Assembly: GCF_022965805.1 (NCBI RefSeq)
Contig: NW_027331706.1
Location: forward strand, 1 to 64,000
Length of the DNA stretch: 64,000 nucleotides
From: Primulina eburnea
Taxonomy: Eukaryota; Streptophyta; Magnoliopsida; Lamiales; Gesneriaceae
Direction of reading: 5' to 3'
Shown here: positions 22,407-34,992 of the stretch, one piece after another
How the letters are laid out: the number at the start of each line of letters is the position of its first letter
How positions within the stretch are numbered: position 1 is the first letter of the stretch
The notes under the pieces: model-generated
Databases searched by the model: none
What the model saw: the letters and a program-made list of their open reading frames with translations, nothing else
Told to the model about the DNA's origin: nothing
Program-made: the position numbers and the translations under genes

Positions 22407-24350
22407 TGTAAGGCTCGAAGATTTAGTTATCATAATCAGATGGATTCGTTGATAATTAAGATGATTGTAGATGTATTTCATTGGACTCGAAAAGAAAGGG
22501 AAATGTATAATAAAGATGTGAAAGATAGTCAAAAGAATAAGGAAGGCCGAAGCTATGGCGCATATGCGCGAAGGAATGCGTGCATATGCATGAGAATTCC
22601 AGTAGCATTGGCGCATATGTGCGGAAAGAGTGGCGCATATGCGCGACATGTACAGCAGCCTTGGCGCATATGCGCGAGTTTAGTGGCGCATATGCGCGGA
22701 GCGTCCAGAAACATTGCCGCATATGCGCGAGTTTAATGGCGCATATGCGCGAGGGTGAAATTCTGCCAAGTTGTTGAGACAGTAGGTCTCGCGCACATGC
22801 GCGAGTAATGCCGCGCATATGCGCGAGACGTGTATTGCAAAGGATGAGCCATGTGTATCGAATCATGCAATATATATATAAATGGTCTTCTTTCTTTGCC
22901 ATTCTATCAGCAGACCACCGAGGATAGTCTTAGGAAAAGGTAAGCTACTTTCTACCTTAGAATAGAGCTTGTGTAAGATTTACACATCCAAATTTAAATC
23001 CGATTGTGGTTTTGAACTCGTCTCTTTATTAGCTACAAGGTGATGTAAGTTTTCTTCGATTCCAGCATGTTTTGACATATATGAGTTGGGAGAATTATGA
23101 TTTAAGCTTTAAGATGTGTTCTTGAAGTGATGGTTACCATAGTAACGTAAACGGATCGTAAAACAGATATCGTATGTGATGGTTTCGAATTCCAGCATAT
23201 ATTGAATATAGATTGTGCAGATTTTTGAGGATATGATGTACTCATGAGATCGATTATTGATTGTGGAGATTGGATATTAATCTATATTGATATATGTTAA
23301 GAATTTGATTGACCGGTATCGAGAATTACGTCGTTATGCCGTCAAATTGTATCGAGATCACGTAGTGACTTGGTTATGTGTTGATTTAGATTAGAAATTG
23401 ATAGAGTGCGTATTCAACATTTCCATTTCAGATTCGTATTGGCGATCGTGACAGCGATTCTACGACGAAAGGTATAGTACATGTTTTGTTTGGGGAATCA
23501 CGACTCAAATGAGATCACATTTGAGTTTCCCAACCAAAATCACATACTTGTTTTATTGTTCATACCTTGATATGATTATGATTGTTATAGATTTGTTTAT
23601 AGAACTTGTATTCAGATCTTGCTATGCTTTGTTTACAGATCGTGTAGCATTGCATTATGCTTGTTTACAGATTTTGTATTCATGCATTAAGATAGGGCAG
23701 TCTGGAGATCAGGCAGACTACTAGATGTTCGGCGATATCTCAGCTTAGGGGAAGATCACCGCCCCTATTGTAGACGCGGATACAGATCAAGCCGAAGTCT
23801 AGGAATAAGACGTACAGCACCTCGATTGGTAGGGTAGGTGACAGCCAGTGACGTCTTATTCACAACGGGATCCCTAGAGTTCTAGTCGAGTCGCATCTAG
23901 ACATGATTAGACTTGCATTGCATGATTTTATATGAATGACAGTCATATTAGCATGTTTCATGTTTTAGATTGTTTAATGCATGTATACATGTTTATACTG
24001 GGATTTGTTCTCACCTGTTTTCCGGCTGTTGTTATGTCTGTATGTGTGCATAACAACAGGTGGGGCAGGATCTGGGTCGAGACAGAGATGATCGTGATAG
24101 CGTGGTGATCTCGGGCGCAGCAGAGGACTAGTGGTTCTTTTGTTAGACTTGTACTACCGTTTGTTTATAGATGGTATTGAACACTAGTTGTAAGAACAAG
24201 ACTTGTACTTCATGTTTATATTGTAAGTTAAACTAAGAATTATGTTCGCTTAGTTACCGTTGATTTATTGTAAAAAGCAAAAATTTGACCCATGTTTTAA
24301 TAACGATCCATTTAATCCCAAGAAAAAGAATTAGAGCCCGGGTCCCCACA
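22407..24350 (+). repeat. LTR3 of the compound (1944 bp)
   Basis: TGTAAGGCTC to GGTCCCCACA. It pairs with LTR2 (same length, very few differences) and carries a dyad array at 22558-22827 and a TATA-like run at 22870-22882. Its right edge enters M3's 3' LTR at GTATCCGCAT, with no left-hand counterpart of that flank at 3484. Confidence 0.92.
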
Positions 24351-25171
24351 GTATCCGCATCTACAAAGGGGCGGTGATCTTCCCCTAAGCTGAGATATCG
24401 CCGAACGTCTAGCAGTCTGGCTGATCTCCAAACTGTCCTATCTTAAATGCATGAATACAATCAGTAAACCAAGCATGATCAGATAAAACATAAACAAGAA
24501 TATAGTATGTGATTTATTGGGCAACTCAAGGATGATCTCGATTGAGTTGTTTCTTCCCGAATATCACATGAATTATAACTTTATCTTCCTGATCTGACGA
24601 GGAGGACGTCTCAAAATCAAATCTGTCCATATCCGATCTGAAATAACAATATCAATACACTGTATCAATGTATAGCTCAATTTACAATCTGTTCTGATCA
24701 ATACCCACATCAGTATAAAATCTGATCAATATCTGAAGAACATACAATCTGATTCATATCAACAGTATCATAATCAAATCAAAATCATATCTGAATCTGA
24801 TCAATCTGAATCCGCTGATGTTTTAACGGTACAATAATACAGTCTTGTAACCCCATAAATCTCAACATCACAGATATCATATCTAATTCATACTCAGAAA
24901 ACACAGAAATTCATAACACAGACATATGGTATAATTTCTTCGATCTGACTTCACATATCTACTGAATAATCTATCCAGAACATATAAGAATAATCATCTT
25001 TCTATTCTTGAATTAAGACCAATACAATTCTAGTGTTCAATCTCAATCAATATCTTCTGAAATTCATAACCATTGTATAAACAGTCTGTTCTTAAATCAG
25101 ACATCGATTATACAATGTATACGGTAGTAGAAACACCATGTCTAAATCATATTCAGTTCTGACAACATCAT

Positions 25172-25991
25172 TGATACGAATCCTCGTACGAATGAAAGGC
25201 AAGCACGAATATAGAAATCGCACCCTCAATTCAATAACAAACAAGGATCGATTATATTATCCCGATCTTTTGAAACAAGTAACGATTGGTGTGATATTCA
25301 ACTCTAAGTGATTTAAACACTTAGCAACAAATATCAACGAAGATAACAATTGAATCTAGAACGAACCTTCAAAGAACGATGCCTATGACAATCCGTGCAA
25401 GAACAATCGACAAACGCCACAAAGATGCAATCTTTGATAAGTTTGATTTTGATAAACACAAAGTATAAACTTTGCAAGTTTTGAGAGAATTCTCAAGTGT
25501 TTTTCATTCCATATTCAATAATAATTTCGTTCATAATGTTTACAATGATTAAATAGATAAAACAAAACAAGAAAGTAGTGTGAAAAGCTTAAATGAGCTA
25601 ATTAGCAACTTTGACACGCAAGTCCGCCAGAACACCGCGGGTGCAGTGACGTAAGGACCGCGGGTGCGGTTTGGCTTCGAAAAAAAAAAAAAATTTAAAA
25701 AAAAAAAAAATATTTTTTTTTTTTTTTTTTTTTGGAAAAAACATGACCGCGGGTGCGGCCCTTGCATGAGCGCGGGTGCGCTAGTGCTTCGGCAATTTGA
25801 GCGCGGTTGCAGCCCTGTTTTGAGCGCGGGTGCGCTGGAGCTTCGGCAATTCTTTGTTGAACTCCACCACTTGCTTGAATATGCTTGATTCATCATCTTT
25901 TATCACAATCAAGCTTGAAAGTCCAAACCAACAACGCCACTTAAATTTTTCCCCAAACATTTGCACACAGTGCCTAGCCAGATTCATATCA
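25172..25991 (-). repeat. 3' LTR of K (820 bp)
   Basis: It contains GC-rich dyads at 25634-25842, both ACCGC-GGGT-GCGGT and AGCGC-GGGT-GCGCT forms, and a long A/T homopolymer block at 25680-25736 that differs from the 5' LTR copy. The K reading frame runs through the polypurine tract and ends in this LTR at 25781. Confidence 0.92.
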
Positions 25992-26005
25992 TACTCCCCT
26001 TCTTC
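25992..26005 (-). other. Polypurine tract of K
   Basis: On the minus strand GAAGAAGGGGAGTA precedes the LTR start TGATATGAATC. It is also coding (the EEGE of the K frame), an arrangement known from chromoviruses whose pol overlaps the 3' LTR. Confidence 0.8.
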
Positions 26006-26946
26006 AAAAAGATTTGTCCTCAAATCTTGTCTACCTACACAGAAACAAAGCAAGTTAGTAATAACAAAAAGTATATTATCAACATGCTTACCTTTAAGCT
26101 CAAGATTGTAGACGCTATCATTTATTTGCTCCATTAGCACTCGAAACCACAACTTTACGGCCGCCTTCCCTATATGTTCTTTAACCTTTACACACGTCAA
26201 ATAACAAATCACCACAAATGATAAAATATCATTAACAATCACAAATATCAGATTCCTCCCCTTTTTAGACCTAGTTAACAACACAAAAATTTCTATAAAA
26301 GTGCACAAACATAGTTCACTAGGAATAAGAATTACTTCATGCCACACATAAGAATTAAACTTAAGTGTCCTTTCCCCATTTCCAATGAAACCTTGACTAC
26401 ACAACTTATCATACTTCTTCATATGCAACCAACACATATAATCATGAATTATATCAATGATCAAACCACAGTTATGAATCTCAAGAACAAGTCGATCCTG
26501 AAATAAATATATACCAAATAGTTTATTATCTCTAAACATATATTCATCATAAATGAAATAATTATCATGTCCAACCATCAACCTCTCAAAGCCATCACCA
26601 ATTAAATTCAAATCATGCAAATAAGACACGTCACGTGTACTATCAATGCGATATCTTATCTCATTACAAAAATTTAACTCCAATGCATATAAACCCTTGT
26701 AGCAAACAAATCCTACGAACTTATTAAATAATGAAACATCAAAATTCATAGTAGGTACATGCAATTCATCCATGGCCTTAAATTCATAACAATCTTGGAA
26801 TAAGGATAAATTTACATTCGATCCCTTAACCACCATATTTGCAACACATTCTCCACATTCTTGAAAACAAAACAACACAAAATTAAAATAGGGAAGCAAA
26901 TCATACCTCCCAGTCGTTGCAGTGGTTACTACCCTTACCTCACAGT

Positions 26947-28563
26947 TGTGACACCCTGACCCGTTACAATTAAAATACAGCGGAATTTAAAATTTTCTTT
27001 CAAACGGAAGGAGTTTCAAAATACATTTTATAAAAGTGTTTACAAAATAACAACATGATCATTCCAATGACATAACAAAATACAAAATATCATTAGTGTG
27101 ATCATATTACAAAATGGTACAAAATAATCATCCTTCCAATCTTCGTATGCATATGACCCCCATCCACAGTCAACGTCCCGGTCCGTCGCTCTTATCTGCA
27201 TCACATGAAATAACTGAAATGAGAATAAATCTCAGCAAGTGGAACTCTTACATAGCAATGATACATAGTATACTCTGTAAAACATGGCTTTTAAATCATA
27301 AATACCATCGACTCTGAAACATGAATAACGTAGCAATAACTGTAGCAATAGCAATGGCAATAGATAGCAAAACGATGGTATTTCTCTTTTCTATGGTTGG
27401 ATTGATATCAATAGTATCTGTGACTGTGGTTGCCAATATCCCATCGATATAAATCGATAACTGTGAGGGGATAAAAGCCTATGGTCGATGATCATCTAAT
27501 TGCATGCAATGCTATGACTATGATTAATCAATCCAATAAAACATTTGAATTCTCAATAGCATTTAAGGCCGTCGTTTCGCAATCTCATAATATCTCTTGT
27601 ATTCCCTTTTTAACAATAGTGAGACATCAATGCCTCCAATAGATAATCAATGAAATCAATACATAACAATGGATCAATGGAAGGGAATAACACTTTGAAA
27701 CCTTTAAAACACAATACATATAATATCATGTGAGCACAAGGGATGAAATTCCACTTACAAACCAATAGAACACCTCCAACTATACTCTTGGTACACCACC
27801 TACAACAATAATCCATAAATAACACCAATATCAAGACTAAATCCAAGAGTCCATGCTAAATAATCCATAGAACCATCAAAACATCAAATCCAAAATAACC
27901 CTTAACTCGAAACCTCGTTAGAATCGCACCAAAAACTTACCTAAGCTTCCTTATACCACGGAGAACGATGATCTCAAGTCGGAAATCCAAATAACTCCAA
28001 GAAACAAAGATAGGAAGCAAAAGAAATGGAGAAAACCCTTGCCAAAAGGAGAGAAAATCTCGAAAAGAAGATAAGATAAGGTATGGAATGAAGTCAACTC
28101 AATCAAAAAGGTACTAAATATCTCGCCCATACTTACACCGCGGGTGCGGTCACACAAGCACCGCGGGTGCGCCATGCTCACGGCATTCCAAAATAAATCC
28201 CATGCACGAACACCGCGGGTGCGGTGCTACAAATACCGCGGGTGCGGTCTCACCGCAGGTGCGGTCCTTGCACTGTCGCGGGTGCGGTGATGCCACGGCC
28301 CTCCAAATCCAAAATCATGAATAGTACACCGCGGGGGCACTCATCTAAGAGCGCGGGTGCACTCTACTCACGGCAATGAACAGTAACAAAACAACTAAAA
28401 TCGATTCGAAACGCTGCAACGAACAATCAACACCAACTATCACCTCAAATAAATAATAACCAATAATACTATAGCCCAAAACACAACTATAATCATCTAA
28501 TCACATAACCCAATTAACACAATAAAGCTTAAACCGTGCCGTACACCGGGCTCGGCTATTACA
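26947..28563 (-). mobile_element. S, solo LTR inside the K reading frame
   Basis: 1617 bp, same family as the element A LTR (TGTGACACCC to GGCTATTACA on the plus strand). The 5-bp TSD ACAGT lies at 26942-26946 and 28564-28568. No internal region is present, so it arose by LTR-LTR recombination after insertion. It is longer than the A LTR by about 110 bp, with extra dyad copies at its right end. Confidence 0.94.
28137..28366. promoter_or_regulatory. GC-rich dyad array in solo LTR S
   Basis: About eight copies of ACCGC-GGGT-GCGGT and variants (ACCGCAGGTGCGGT, GTCGCGGGTGCGGT, AGCGCGGGTGCACT) with 10-30 bp spacing. The same array type is found in the A, K, M, E5 and E6 LTRs. Confidence 0.55.
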
Positions 28564-30333
28564 ACAGTGATTTCTCTTGAAATCATATGGATCATCCCAT
28601 TGCAATCTCACACCATCAACAATTGTTTTACTTTTCATCATCACATTTTCAACTTTCTTACCAAGCTCATCTTGATGGCACTTGAATTTTCTAGGCTCGG
28701 ACCATTGGGTTCTCCCTTTTGTAAAATTCACTTGTCTCATTGGTATGACAACCCCAAGAACCTGCAAATAAGAAATAGCAATGCTCGGAATTGAACCGGC
28801 TATATCATCACAATGAGAATAAACCAATTTGTACAAAGGTACATGAAATGGTTTATACAAGAATAAGAAACTCTCCACCTCACTCTTTTCAATCTTTTGG
28901 GTCTTTGATTTATTTTTCTTTTCTTTGACCTCTTTTTCTTTTTCTTTTCTCTCTTGTTTCTTTTCTATGGCCATCTCACCTCTTTGTTCACTCATTCTTT
29001 CGACCATATTAATTTCTTTTTCACTCTTTGCAATAAACTTCAATTGATCATCAAAAATTTCTTTTCGTGTCAATTGATCAAAAGAAATATGTTTTTCTTC
29101 AAATGTTTTGAACAACAAAGTTTCTTCGTTTTCATCCATAGAACACACATTAGAAACAAACTCACCATCTAAGGATTCACCCTCCTTAGCATAACACTCT
29201 ATGCTCAAGTCATAAATCAATGGAATACCAACCTCTTCAATTCTTTCAACCTCCACTTTAGGTTCAACATCAATGCTCACTTCAACTCCACATTCGACTG
29301 TATCTATAGATTCACATTCAACTCTAGAATCCAATACATTCATCTCATTATCTAGTGGAATAACATCATCTCCAATGCTATTAATCACCACCTCAAGTTC
29401 ATGTTCAAGTTTACCAACAATCTCAACTTCAGCTACATACTCAACAACATCCTCTACATCCACTTGAGATTCAATATCAACCACAACATCAACCTCCATT
29501 AGAGATTTAAGCTCAACTGGCGATTTTACTACAGTAAATTCCTCACGTCGACATTGACTGATATTATGTCCAAACTCTAGACACCAAACACATTGAATAT
29601 CATAAGTACTAACATTTGAAATTTTAGATGTACCTTGATACCCATGTTTAAAAACCAACTTCTCTTCACTCGACATTCGTGCGGTTTTCAATAACTCCTT
29701 CCACGAGTCACTTCCATGTTTACCACTCGATTTGCACTTTCTATCATCACCCGTTACCAAGTGTGATACTCCACTCTCCTTGACTCTCCTAGACCAATCA
29801 ACTTCACGTTTCGATTCCTTCTTTGGCGTAGCAATGATTTTCTCTCCCAAACTCCTCCGCCAATTAGGTTTCAAAGATTCCCTATCCACATCAAGTTCAC
29901 TTCTTCTATTCTCCTCACATCGCCTATCATCATCACGATGCAAATACAACGATCTATCGCCTCCAATTCTTCTACTTCGCCTATCATCATCATATTGTAT
30001 ATCATCATAATGATCCACTTGTAAAGCTCTCTTCCCACCAATTCTATTAACTCGTCTTTTTCCATCATCTTGCATATTATACTTTTCCTCTCCTTCACTC
30101 CGTCTATACCTCTCACGTAGAGGCTTAAACTCCTTTTCACATATTCTATCCAACCCTTTAGGCTTAGATTTATTTTCACTCGTACTAACCTCAAGCCTAT
30201 CAAACCTCTCACGTAAATGCTCCATTTCGGTCCTCATTATCCTACTAAAATGATCGAACAATTCCTCAATTTGGACCTTAGAAAATTCTTGGTTCGTGTC
30301 ATCTCCTACCTCCTCCAATTTTGTTTCAAACAT

Positions 30334-31017
30334 TGTATCTGCAAGAAATGTTAGTAGAAATAAAAATTATTCCTCACCCAAATTCTCACTGATCACTCCA
30401 ATAGAAATTCACTCGACTCACCTTTTTTTTTTCTCACTACAAAATACTCACCGGTCACTCCAAAGAAATAACGCTCGCACTCAAGTGTTTTTTTTTTTTT
30501 TTCACTCGAATTTGATAGTTCTTTCAAAGGTGTGATCAAGCTTTGTACTTGTATATCAAACTAACAAGATTCAACTTGTGAACACTTGCAACTGTTTCAC
30601 TTGGATTGCACAATAACAAGAACGACACAATAACACAGAACAAAATTTTTTTTTTTTTCAAGAATTTTGGATTATCAATAACAAAGGATGGTAGAAATAA
30701 CACAGATCTGGAAATAGAACAAAAGATAACACAAATCTGAGAACAGAACGAATTTTTGTTTTTGTTTTTGATAGATAGAACAATAGAAACAAAAAGATAC
30801 CACAGATCTGATAACAGAACAAAGGATAACACAGATCTGATAACAAAACGAAATTTTTGTTTTTCTTTTCTGATATAGAAAGATTTGACAATAGAAACAA
30901 CAAGGATACAACAGATCTGATAACAAAACGGATTTTTTTTTTCTTTTATATTTTTTTAGACAGATCTGAAAATAACAACAACAACAAGGATAGACTTACT
31001 TGAATCAATGAACCAAA
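30334..31017 (-). other. Leader region of K, AT-rich with short repeats
   Basis: Between the PBS and the start of the long frame. It contains six or so variants of CACAGATCTGATAACA (about 30700-30970), each followed by an A/T run, so it is a loose tandem repeat, and it holds several T/A homopolymers. I see no gene. Short frames here are repeat artefacts. Confidence 0.6.
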
Positions 31018-31029
31018 GCTCTGATACCA
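31018..31029 (-). other. Primer-binding site of K
   Basis: Minus-strand TGGTATCAGAGC, two bases from the LTR end, complementary to initiator tRNA-Met. Confidence 0.9.
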
Positions 31030-31031
31030 AA

Positions 31032-31856
31032 TGATACGAATCCTCGTACGAATGAAAGGCAAGCACGAATATAGAAATCGCACCCTCAATTCAATAACAA
31101 ACAAGGATCGATTATATTATCCCGATCTTTTGAAACAAGTAACGATTGGTGTGATATTCACCTCTAAGTGATTTAAACACTTAGCAACAAATATCCACGA
31201 AGATAACAATTGAATCTAGAACGAACCTTCAAAGAACGATGCCTATGACAATCCGTGCAAGAACAATCGACAAACGCCACAAAGATGCAATCTTTGATAA
31301 GTTTGATTTTGATAAACACAAAGTATAAACTTTGCAAGTTTTGAGAGAATTCTCAAGTGTTTTTCATTCCATATTCAATAATAATTTCGTTCATAATGTT
31401 TACAATGATTAAATAGATAAAACAAAACAAGAAAGTAGTGTGAAAAGCTTAAATGAGCTAATTAGCAACTTTGACATGCAAGTCCGCCAGAACACCGCGG
31501 GTGCAGTGACGTAAGGACCGCGGGTGCGGTTTGGCTTCGAAAAAAAAAATATTTTTTTTAAAAAAAAAAAAATTTTTTTTTTTTTTTTTTTTTTTTTAGG
31601 AAAAAACATGACCGCGGGTGCGGCCCTTGCATGAGCGCGGGTGCGCTAGTGCTTCGGCAATTTGAGCGCGGGTGCGGCCCTGTTTTGAGCGCGGGTGCGC
31701 TGGAGCTTCGGCAATTCTTTGTTGAACTCCACCACTTGCTTGAATATGCTTGATTCATCATCTTTTATCACAATCAAGCTTGAAAGTCCAAACCAACAAC
31801 GCCACTTAAATTTTTCCCCAAACATTTGCACACAGTGCCTAGCCAGATTCATATCA
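31032..31856 (-). repeat. 5' LTR of K (825 bp)
   Basis: TGATACGAATCC to ATTCATATCA on the plus strand, nearly identical to 25172-25991. Its dyad array is at 31494-31702, with an A/T block at 31541-31597. Followed by the TSD ATCAT. Confidence 0.93.
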
Positions 31857-32430
31857 ATCATATTTCCAAAACATCTCAAAACGTAATAAAACTTACGTCC
31901 TTGTGTAGCTTAAGTCAAGAGGAACACAAAACTGAAGTCGGATTTGAATTCTAATGGATGGATCTTCCACAATTGCAAATCTAAAAGACGGAAGGAAATT
32001 CTCTCAAGCCTCTCGGTTTCCTTTCCAAAATTCTGAAGAAAAACGTGTCATCCACATATATTTATACTGCATGCAAATCTAGAAACGTGGCATCATTTTT
32101 AGTTCTGCACGTCGCACCGCGGGTGCGGTCATGTATGCACCGCGGGTGCGGTCCCGTCTCGTCGATTCTATCCAGATTTCCCGAAGCTTGACCGCGGGTG
32201 CGCTCCTTCCCATACCGCGGGTGCGGTGTAGCACCGCGGGTGCGCTCCTGCTAGCACCGCGGGTGCGGTCGTGCAAATTTCTAAATTCTAGTTTTCTGAT
32301 CATGCCACACCTGGTTTCTCAAGTCTTTCCTTCCCTCATTGCACGTCCTGCATAATCATATCTTCCGAGTCTCCCGTTAATGAAGATTAATAATCTTTGT
32401 TTAACAATTTTATAATTCTCGGGCATTACA

Positions 32431-32445
32431 TTTCTCCCCCTCTTA
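32431..32445 (-). other. Polypurine tract of M3
   Basis: Minus-strand TAAGAGGGGGAGAAA directly before the 3' LTR. Next to it is GTTCGAGGACGAACTC, a conserved palindromic block also seen in E2, E6, E7, M2 and int1/int2. Confidence 0.85.
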
Positions 32446-34992
32446 GATCTGAGTTCGTCCTCGAACTCTCACGTAATCAATTCAGCTGTACGAGAAGAAA
32501 TGTATACTAGAGTTCAACTCGAACTCAACTCTCTGATTCCAGTCTGGAATAAGAATTCATGAAGTATCCTATCATAATACTTCTTAAACTAACTCTGACA
32601 GAATCAATCTTGCCATGCTGGTTATACAACATCTGTATAAACCAATTATAATTTATAACAAAACAATACCAGTAATTGTTATCCACTCTGTTTATCCCAA
32701 TCCAGGACCTATATCATCTTTATCTTCAAATACCAACCGTCATCGTCCGACGTTGGTGTCTTAAATCTATTAATGATGAACTATCTGGATAACTAGTGCT
32801 AACATCCAGTACTAAAGTTCTACCAATATCTGCCAATATCTGATTACTACACCCTGACTATCTGTCAATCTCTCTGATTACCTGCCAATCTGTAATAAAT
32901 CTGCACAAGAGAGCTTATGATACAGTCTATCACAAGTACAACTCCATCAAAATCACAATCTGATATCATCTAATTCAATATTCTAATCCATCTGATTATT
33001 TCTTTGACATCGATCTATGCCATCTAGTTCTGTTTGTACGTAATCTGGTACAAACTGATAGATATAGATTGAGAAATCTGTCAATCATAATCATATCATA
33101 TCAAAATCTAAAGAAAATGGCTGTAATGTCATTACGAAAACCATAGAAATGTACTCCCATTTCTATTCAGAAATATACATATTCTGTAACAAATCTTCTG
33201 ATTTCTATCTTTCTGTCTTCTTCTGTTAGCGATTCAGACTTATCAGTACAATTTCTGCCAACATTTCTGTACAATTTCTGCTATAACTGATCTAATCTGT
33301 TTATATCACAACTATCTGTTCAAATATAATACATTCACAAACATCTGAATGAAACTGACTTCAATACTGTGCGGTTCTGACACTATCTGTGATTCTAGAT
33401 TCGGACTATTCTGTATAAACAAATCAGTAATAATATAAGATAAAGAAAAAATACCTACCTGGTATTCGGCTCTGACCACCGATATCCAAATCTGTAAACA
33501 ATTCTGAAATATTTTGATATCTTAAAATAATCAGTCCCATACAATCACAAAATCAAATATCTGTTAATCTGACTGATGCTCGGTTCTCATTAGCAAAATA
33601 CAATTCTGAACCCTCTGATTTCTGAACTGATGTACACTCAACTGATTACAATAAACTGTGTCAACACCGATTCACAATAACAGTAATATCACATCAGATT
33701 CCAAATAGAAAGAACCTATACAGATCTAGTGAGTTTAAAAAACTCATAAAACAACGATTTCTGGTAAATATCTTAATATCAATCTGATCAACTGCTATAT
33801 TTCATCTGCAAATAGAATATGCTCCCAACAATATAAGATATCGCAAATACTGATGTAGAACAATAATTATACTCAGCAGAGATATAACAATAAGAGAAAA
33901 AGATAATCAGAATAAGATAATCTGCAGATAATAAACTTCTGACTTTTCTGGCATTCCTGATCTTTCTGTCTTAACTGTTTAAATCAATCAATCTTCAGAT
34001 ACTGTATATTCTGAATAAACACTGTATCAATAACTGCATACCGGATTCATACCTGATCCATTTCTGTATACACTAATCACAGTTCTCTGAATATTTAACA
34101 CAGTCTTTAAATATTCAACATAATCAATCAAATACTGCCATATATCAATAAATCATAGATATACCAAGCATAATCTTCAGAATACCTCTGAACATAAACG
34201 CTATTAATTTAGGAACAGAACTGAAATATCTTCAAGAGAATATTCAATCATCTGTAATTCTCAGCCAGTATTCTAATCTATCAATTCTTTCAATTCTGTC
34301 TAATCATTTAGTATCATTCTATACATTCAATGTCATTCTGTACTGAATTCTAATTTACCAATCAATATCTGACCTGAATTCAATTCTGAAATCTATTTGT
34401 CTGATATAAAACAAATCTGAAATCTTATCTAGGCAAATATCAGCCAACTCATACATCATTGGCAGATCTGCCAATGCTAGGCTCGATTTCAGTACATCTA
34501 CTGAATACATAAGGATACCATCTGTTCCTTTCTGTATTAATCGAGTCCCTAGGCAACACCGATATCCAAGGAATTCTAAATCTAGAATCCTTATCGTGAA
34601 ATCTCTACTCATCAGCCAAATCTGGTCTGAATCTTATATTCTCCTAAAAAGGAATCTATAATAGTTCTGTACTTGTTTAGCGCCTTTAAAATGCAATTCA
34701 AATCAGAAACACAAGTACATCATGATCTAACTCACTCTCATTCTTATCTTACTGTAGTATATATATATCATCAAAATCTTAGATATCATCATTTTCCTCA
34801 ACCATCAAGGAAAGTAATACTACAGTACCACAGACCCAATAGGTACAGCATATCTCCATGCTAATCAATTATAGATACTCATAAAAATGCATTAGTACGT
34901 ATCAATACATATGCAATATAATCATAAAATAATAGTACCTATGACGTGTTCTGAGTCTGTTCTTCTGTCATTACCACCAATGACTCTGCTCC
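32446..34992 (-). pseudogene. M3 pol region, strongly decayed
   Basis: No frame longer than about 85 codons survives. On the minus strand 34355-34612 still reads as the protease-RT linker (LIQKGTDGILMYSVD, LADLPMMYELADI), matching [15 protein letters not shown] in int2. About 33160-33420 keeps traces of the integrase zinc-binding region. Most of RT and RNase H is unrecognisable or deleted, and the sequence is dominated by CTGA/CAATCTGA-like words. The same decayed layout occurs in M2, so much of the decay predates both insertions. Confidence 0.7.

Larger units (their letters stand above)
3485..24350 (+). mobile_element. Compound Ty3/gypsy (Tekay-like) array: LTR-int-LTR-int-LTR
   Basis: Three same-orientation LTRs (3485-5452; 10329-17529 interrupted by E2; 22407-24350) alternate with two internal regions (5453-10328 and 17530-22406). 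Each internal region has its own PBS, a gag-pol frame and a polypurine tract, and LTR2 is at once the 3' LTR of int1 and the 5' LTR of int2. Flanks do not match as a TSD: ATTTA on the left in satellite DNA, GTATC on the right in an M3 LTR. LTR2 and LTR3 are both 1944 bp and almost identical, while LTR1 (1968 bp) is clearly diverged, especially in U3. The structure therefore comes from recombination between elements and not from one insertion. Confidence 0.9.
25781..30333 (-). pseudogene. K long gag/pol-derived frame, interrupted by solo LTR S
   Basis: Two open segments (30333-28564 and 26941-25781) are in the same frame if S and one ACAGT copy are left out, which gives about 976 codons. The N-terminal part has an acidic helix, an Arg/Asp-rich region (residues 75-200), a zinc knuckle C248-C251-H256-C261, a Val/Glu-rich linker and a Lys/Glu-rich coiled-coil-like stretch. 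Next is a segment resembling the linker before gypsy RT (LYKLVYSHCDD). The C-terminal part has faint integrase traces: WLHMKKYDKLC, LTRSKKGRNLIFVIV, and DLRTNLFEEGE lying over the polypurine tract. No protease DTG/DSG, RT FIDD or YVDD, or RNase H is visible, and the integrase Asp context is lost (TFIEIF). I recognise no function for the whole protein. The start ATG at 30333 is about 690 bp inside the PBS; upstream lies AT-rich leader. Confidence 0.8.
25172..31856 (-). mobile_element. K, non-autonomous gypsy element with a long RT-less frame
   Basis: It has 820- and 825-bp LTRs (25172-25991 and 31032-31856) with TGATA...TATCA termini and a 5-bp TSD ATCAT at 25167-25171 and 31857-31861. The empty site is preserved in the paralogous LTR near 55235. 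It has a PBS, a polypurine tract and one long frame without protease or reverse transcriptase motifs. The LTRs are nearly identical apart from A/T-run lengths and a few bases, so K is recent. Solo LTR S interrupts it. Confidence 0.93.
24351..32430 (-). repeat. 3' LTR of M3, truncated and split by element K
   Basis: The pieces 24351-25171 and 31862-32430 correspond to 45124-45175 joined with 54474-55812 in the 5' LTR. The right end is GGGCATTACA, followed by a minus-strand polypurine tract. An ACCGC-GGGT-GCGGT dyad array lies at 32115-32275, with a TATA-like ATATATTTATA at about 32056-32066 downstream of it on the element strand. Confidence 0.88.

Noticed and set aside
3480..24355. Two independent, complete insertions side by side instead of a shared-LTR compound
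   Set aside because: Only one LTR lies between the two internal regions, and no TSD pair exists for either unit.
24351..25171. Possible host intergenic DNA
   Set aside because: It matches M3's 5' LTR segment at 45124-45175 plus 54474 onward, so it is LTR sequence.
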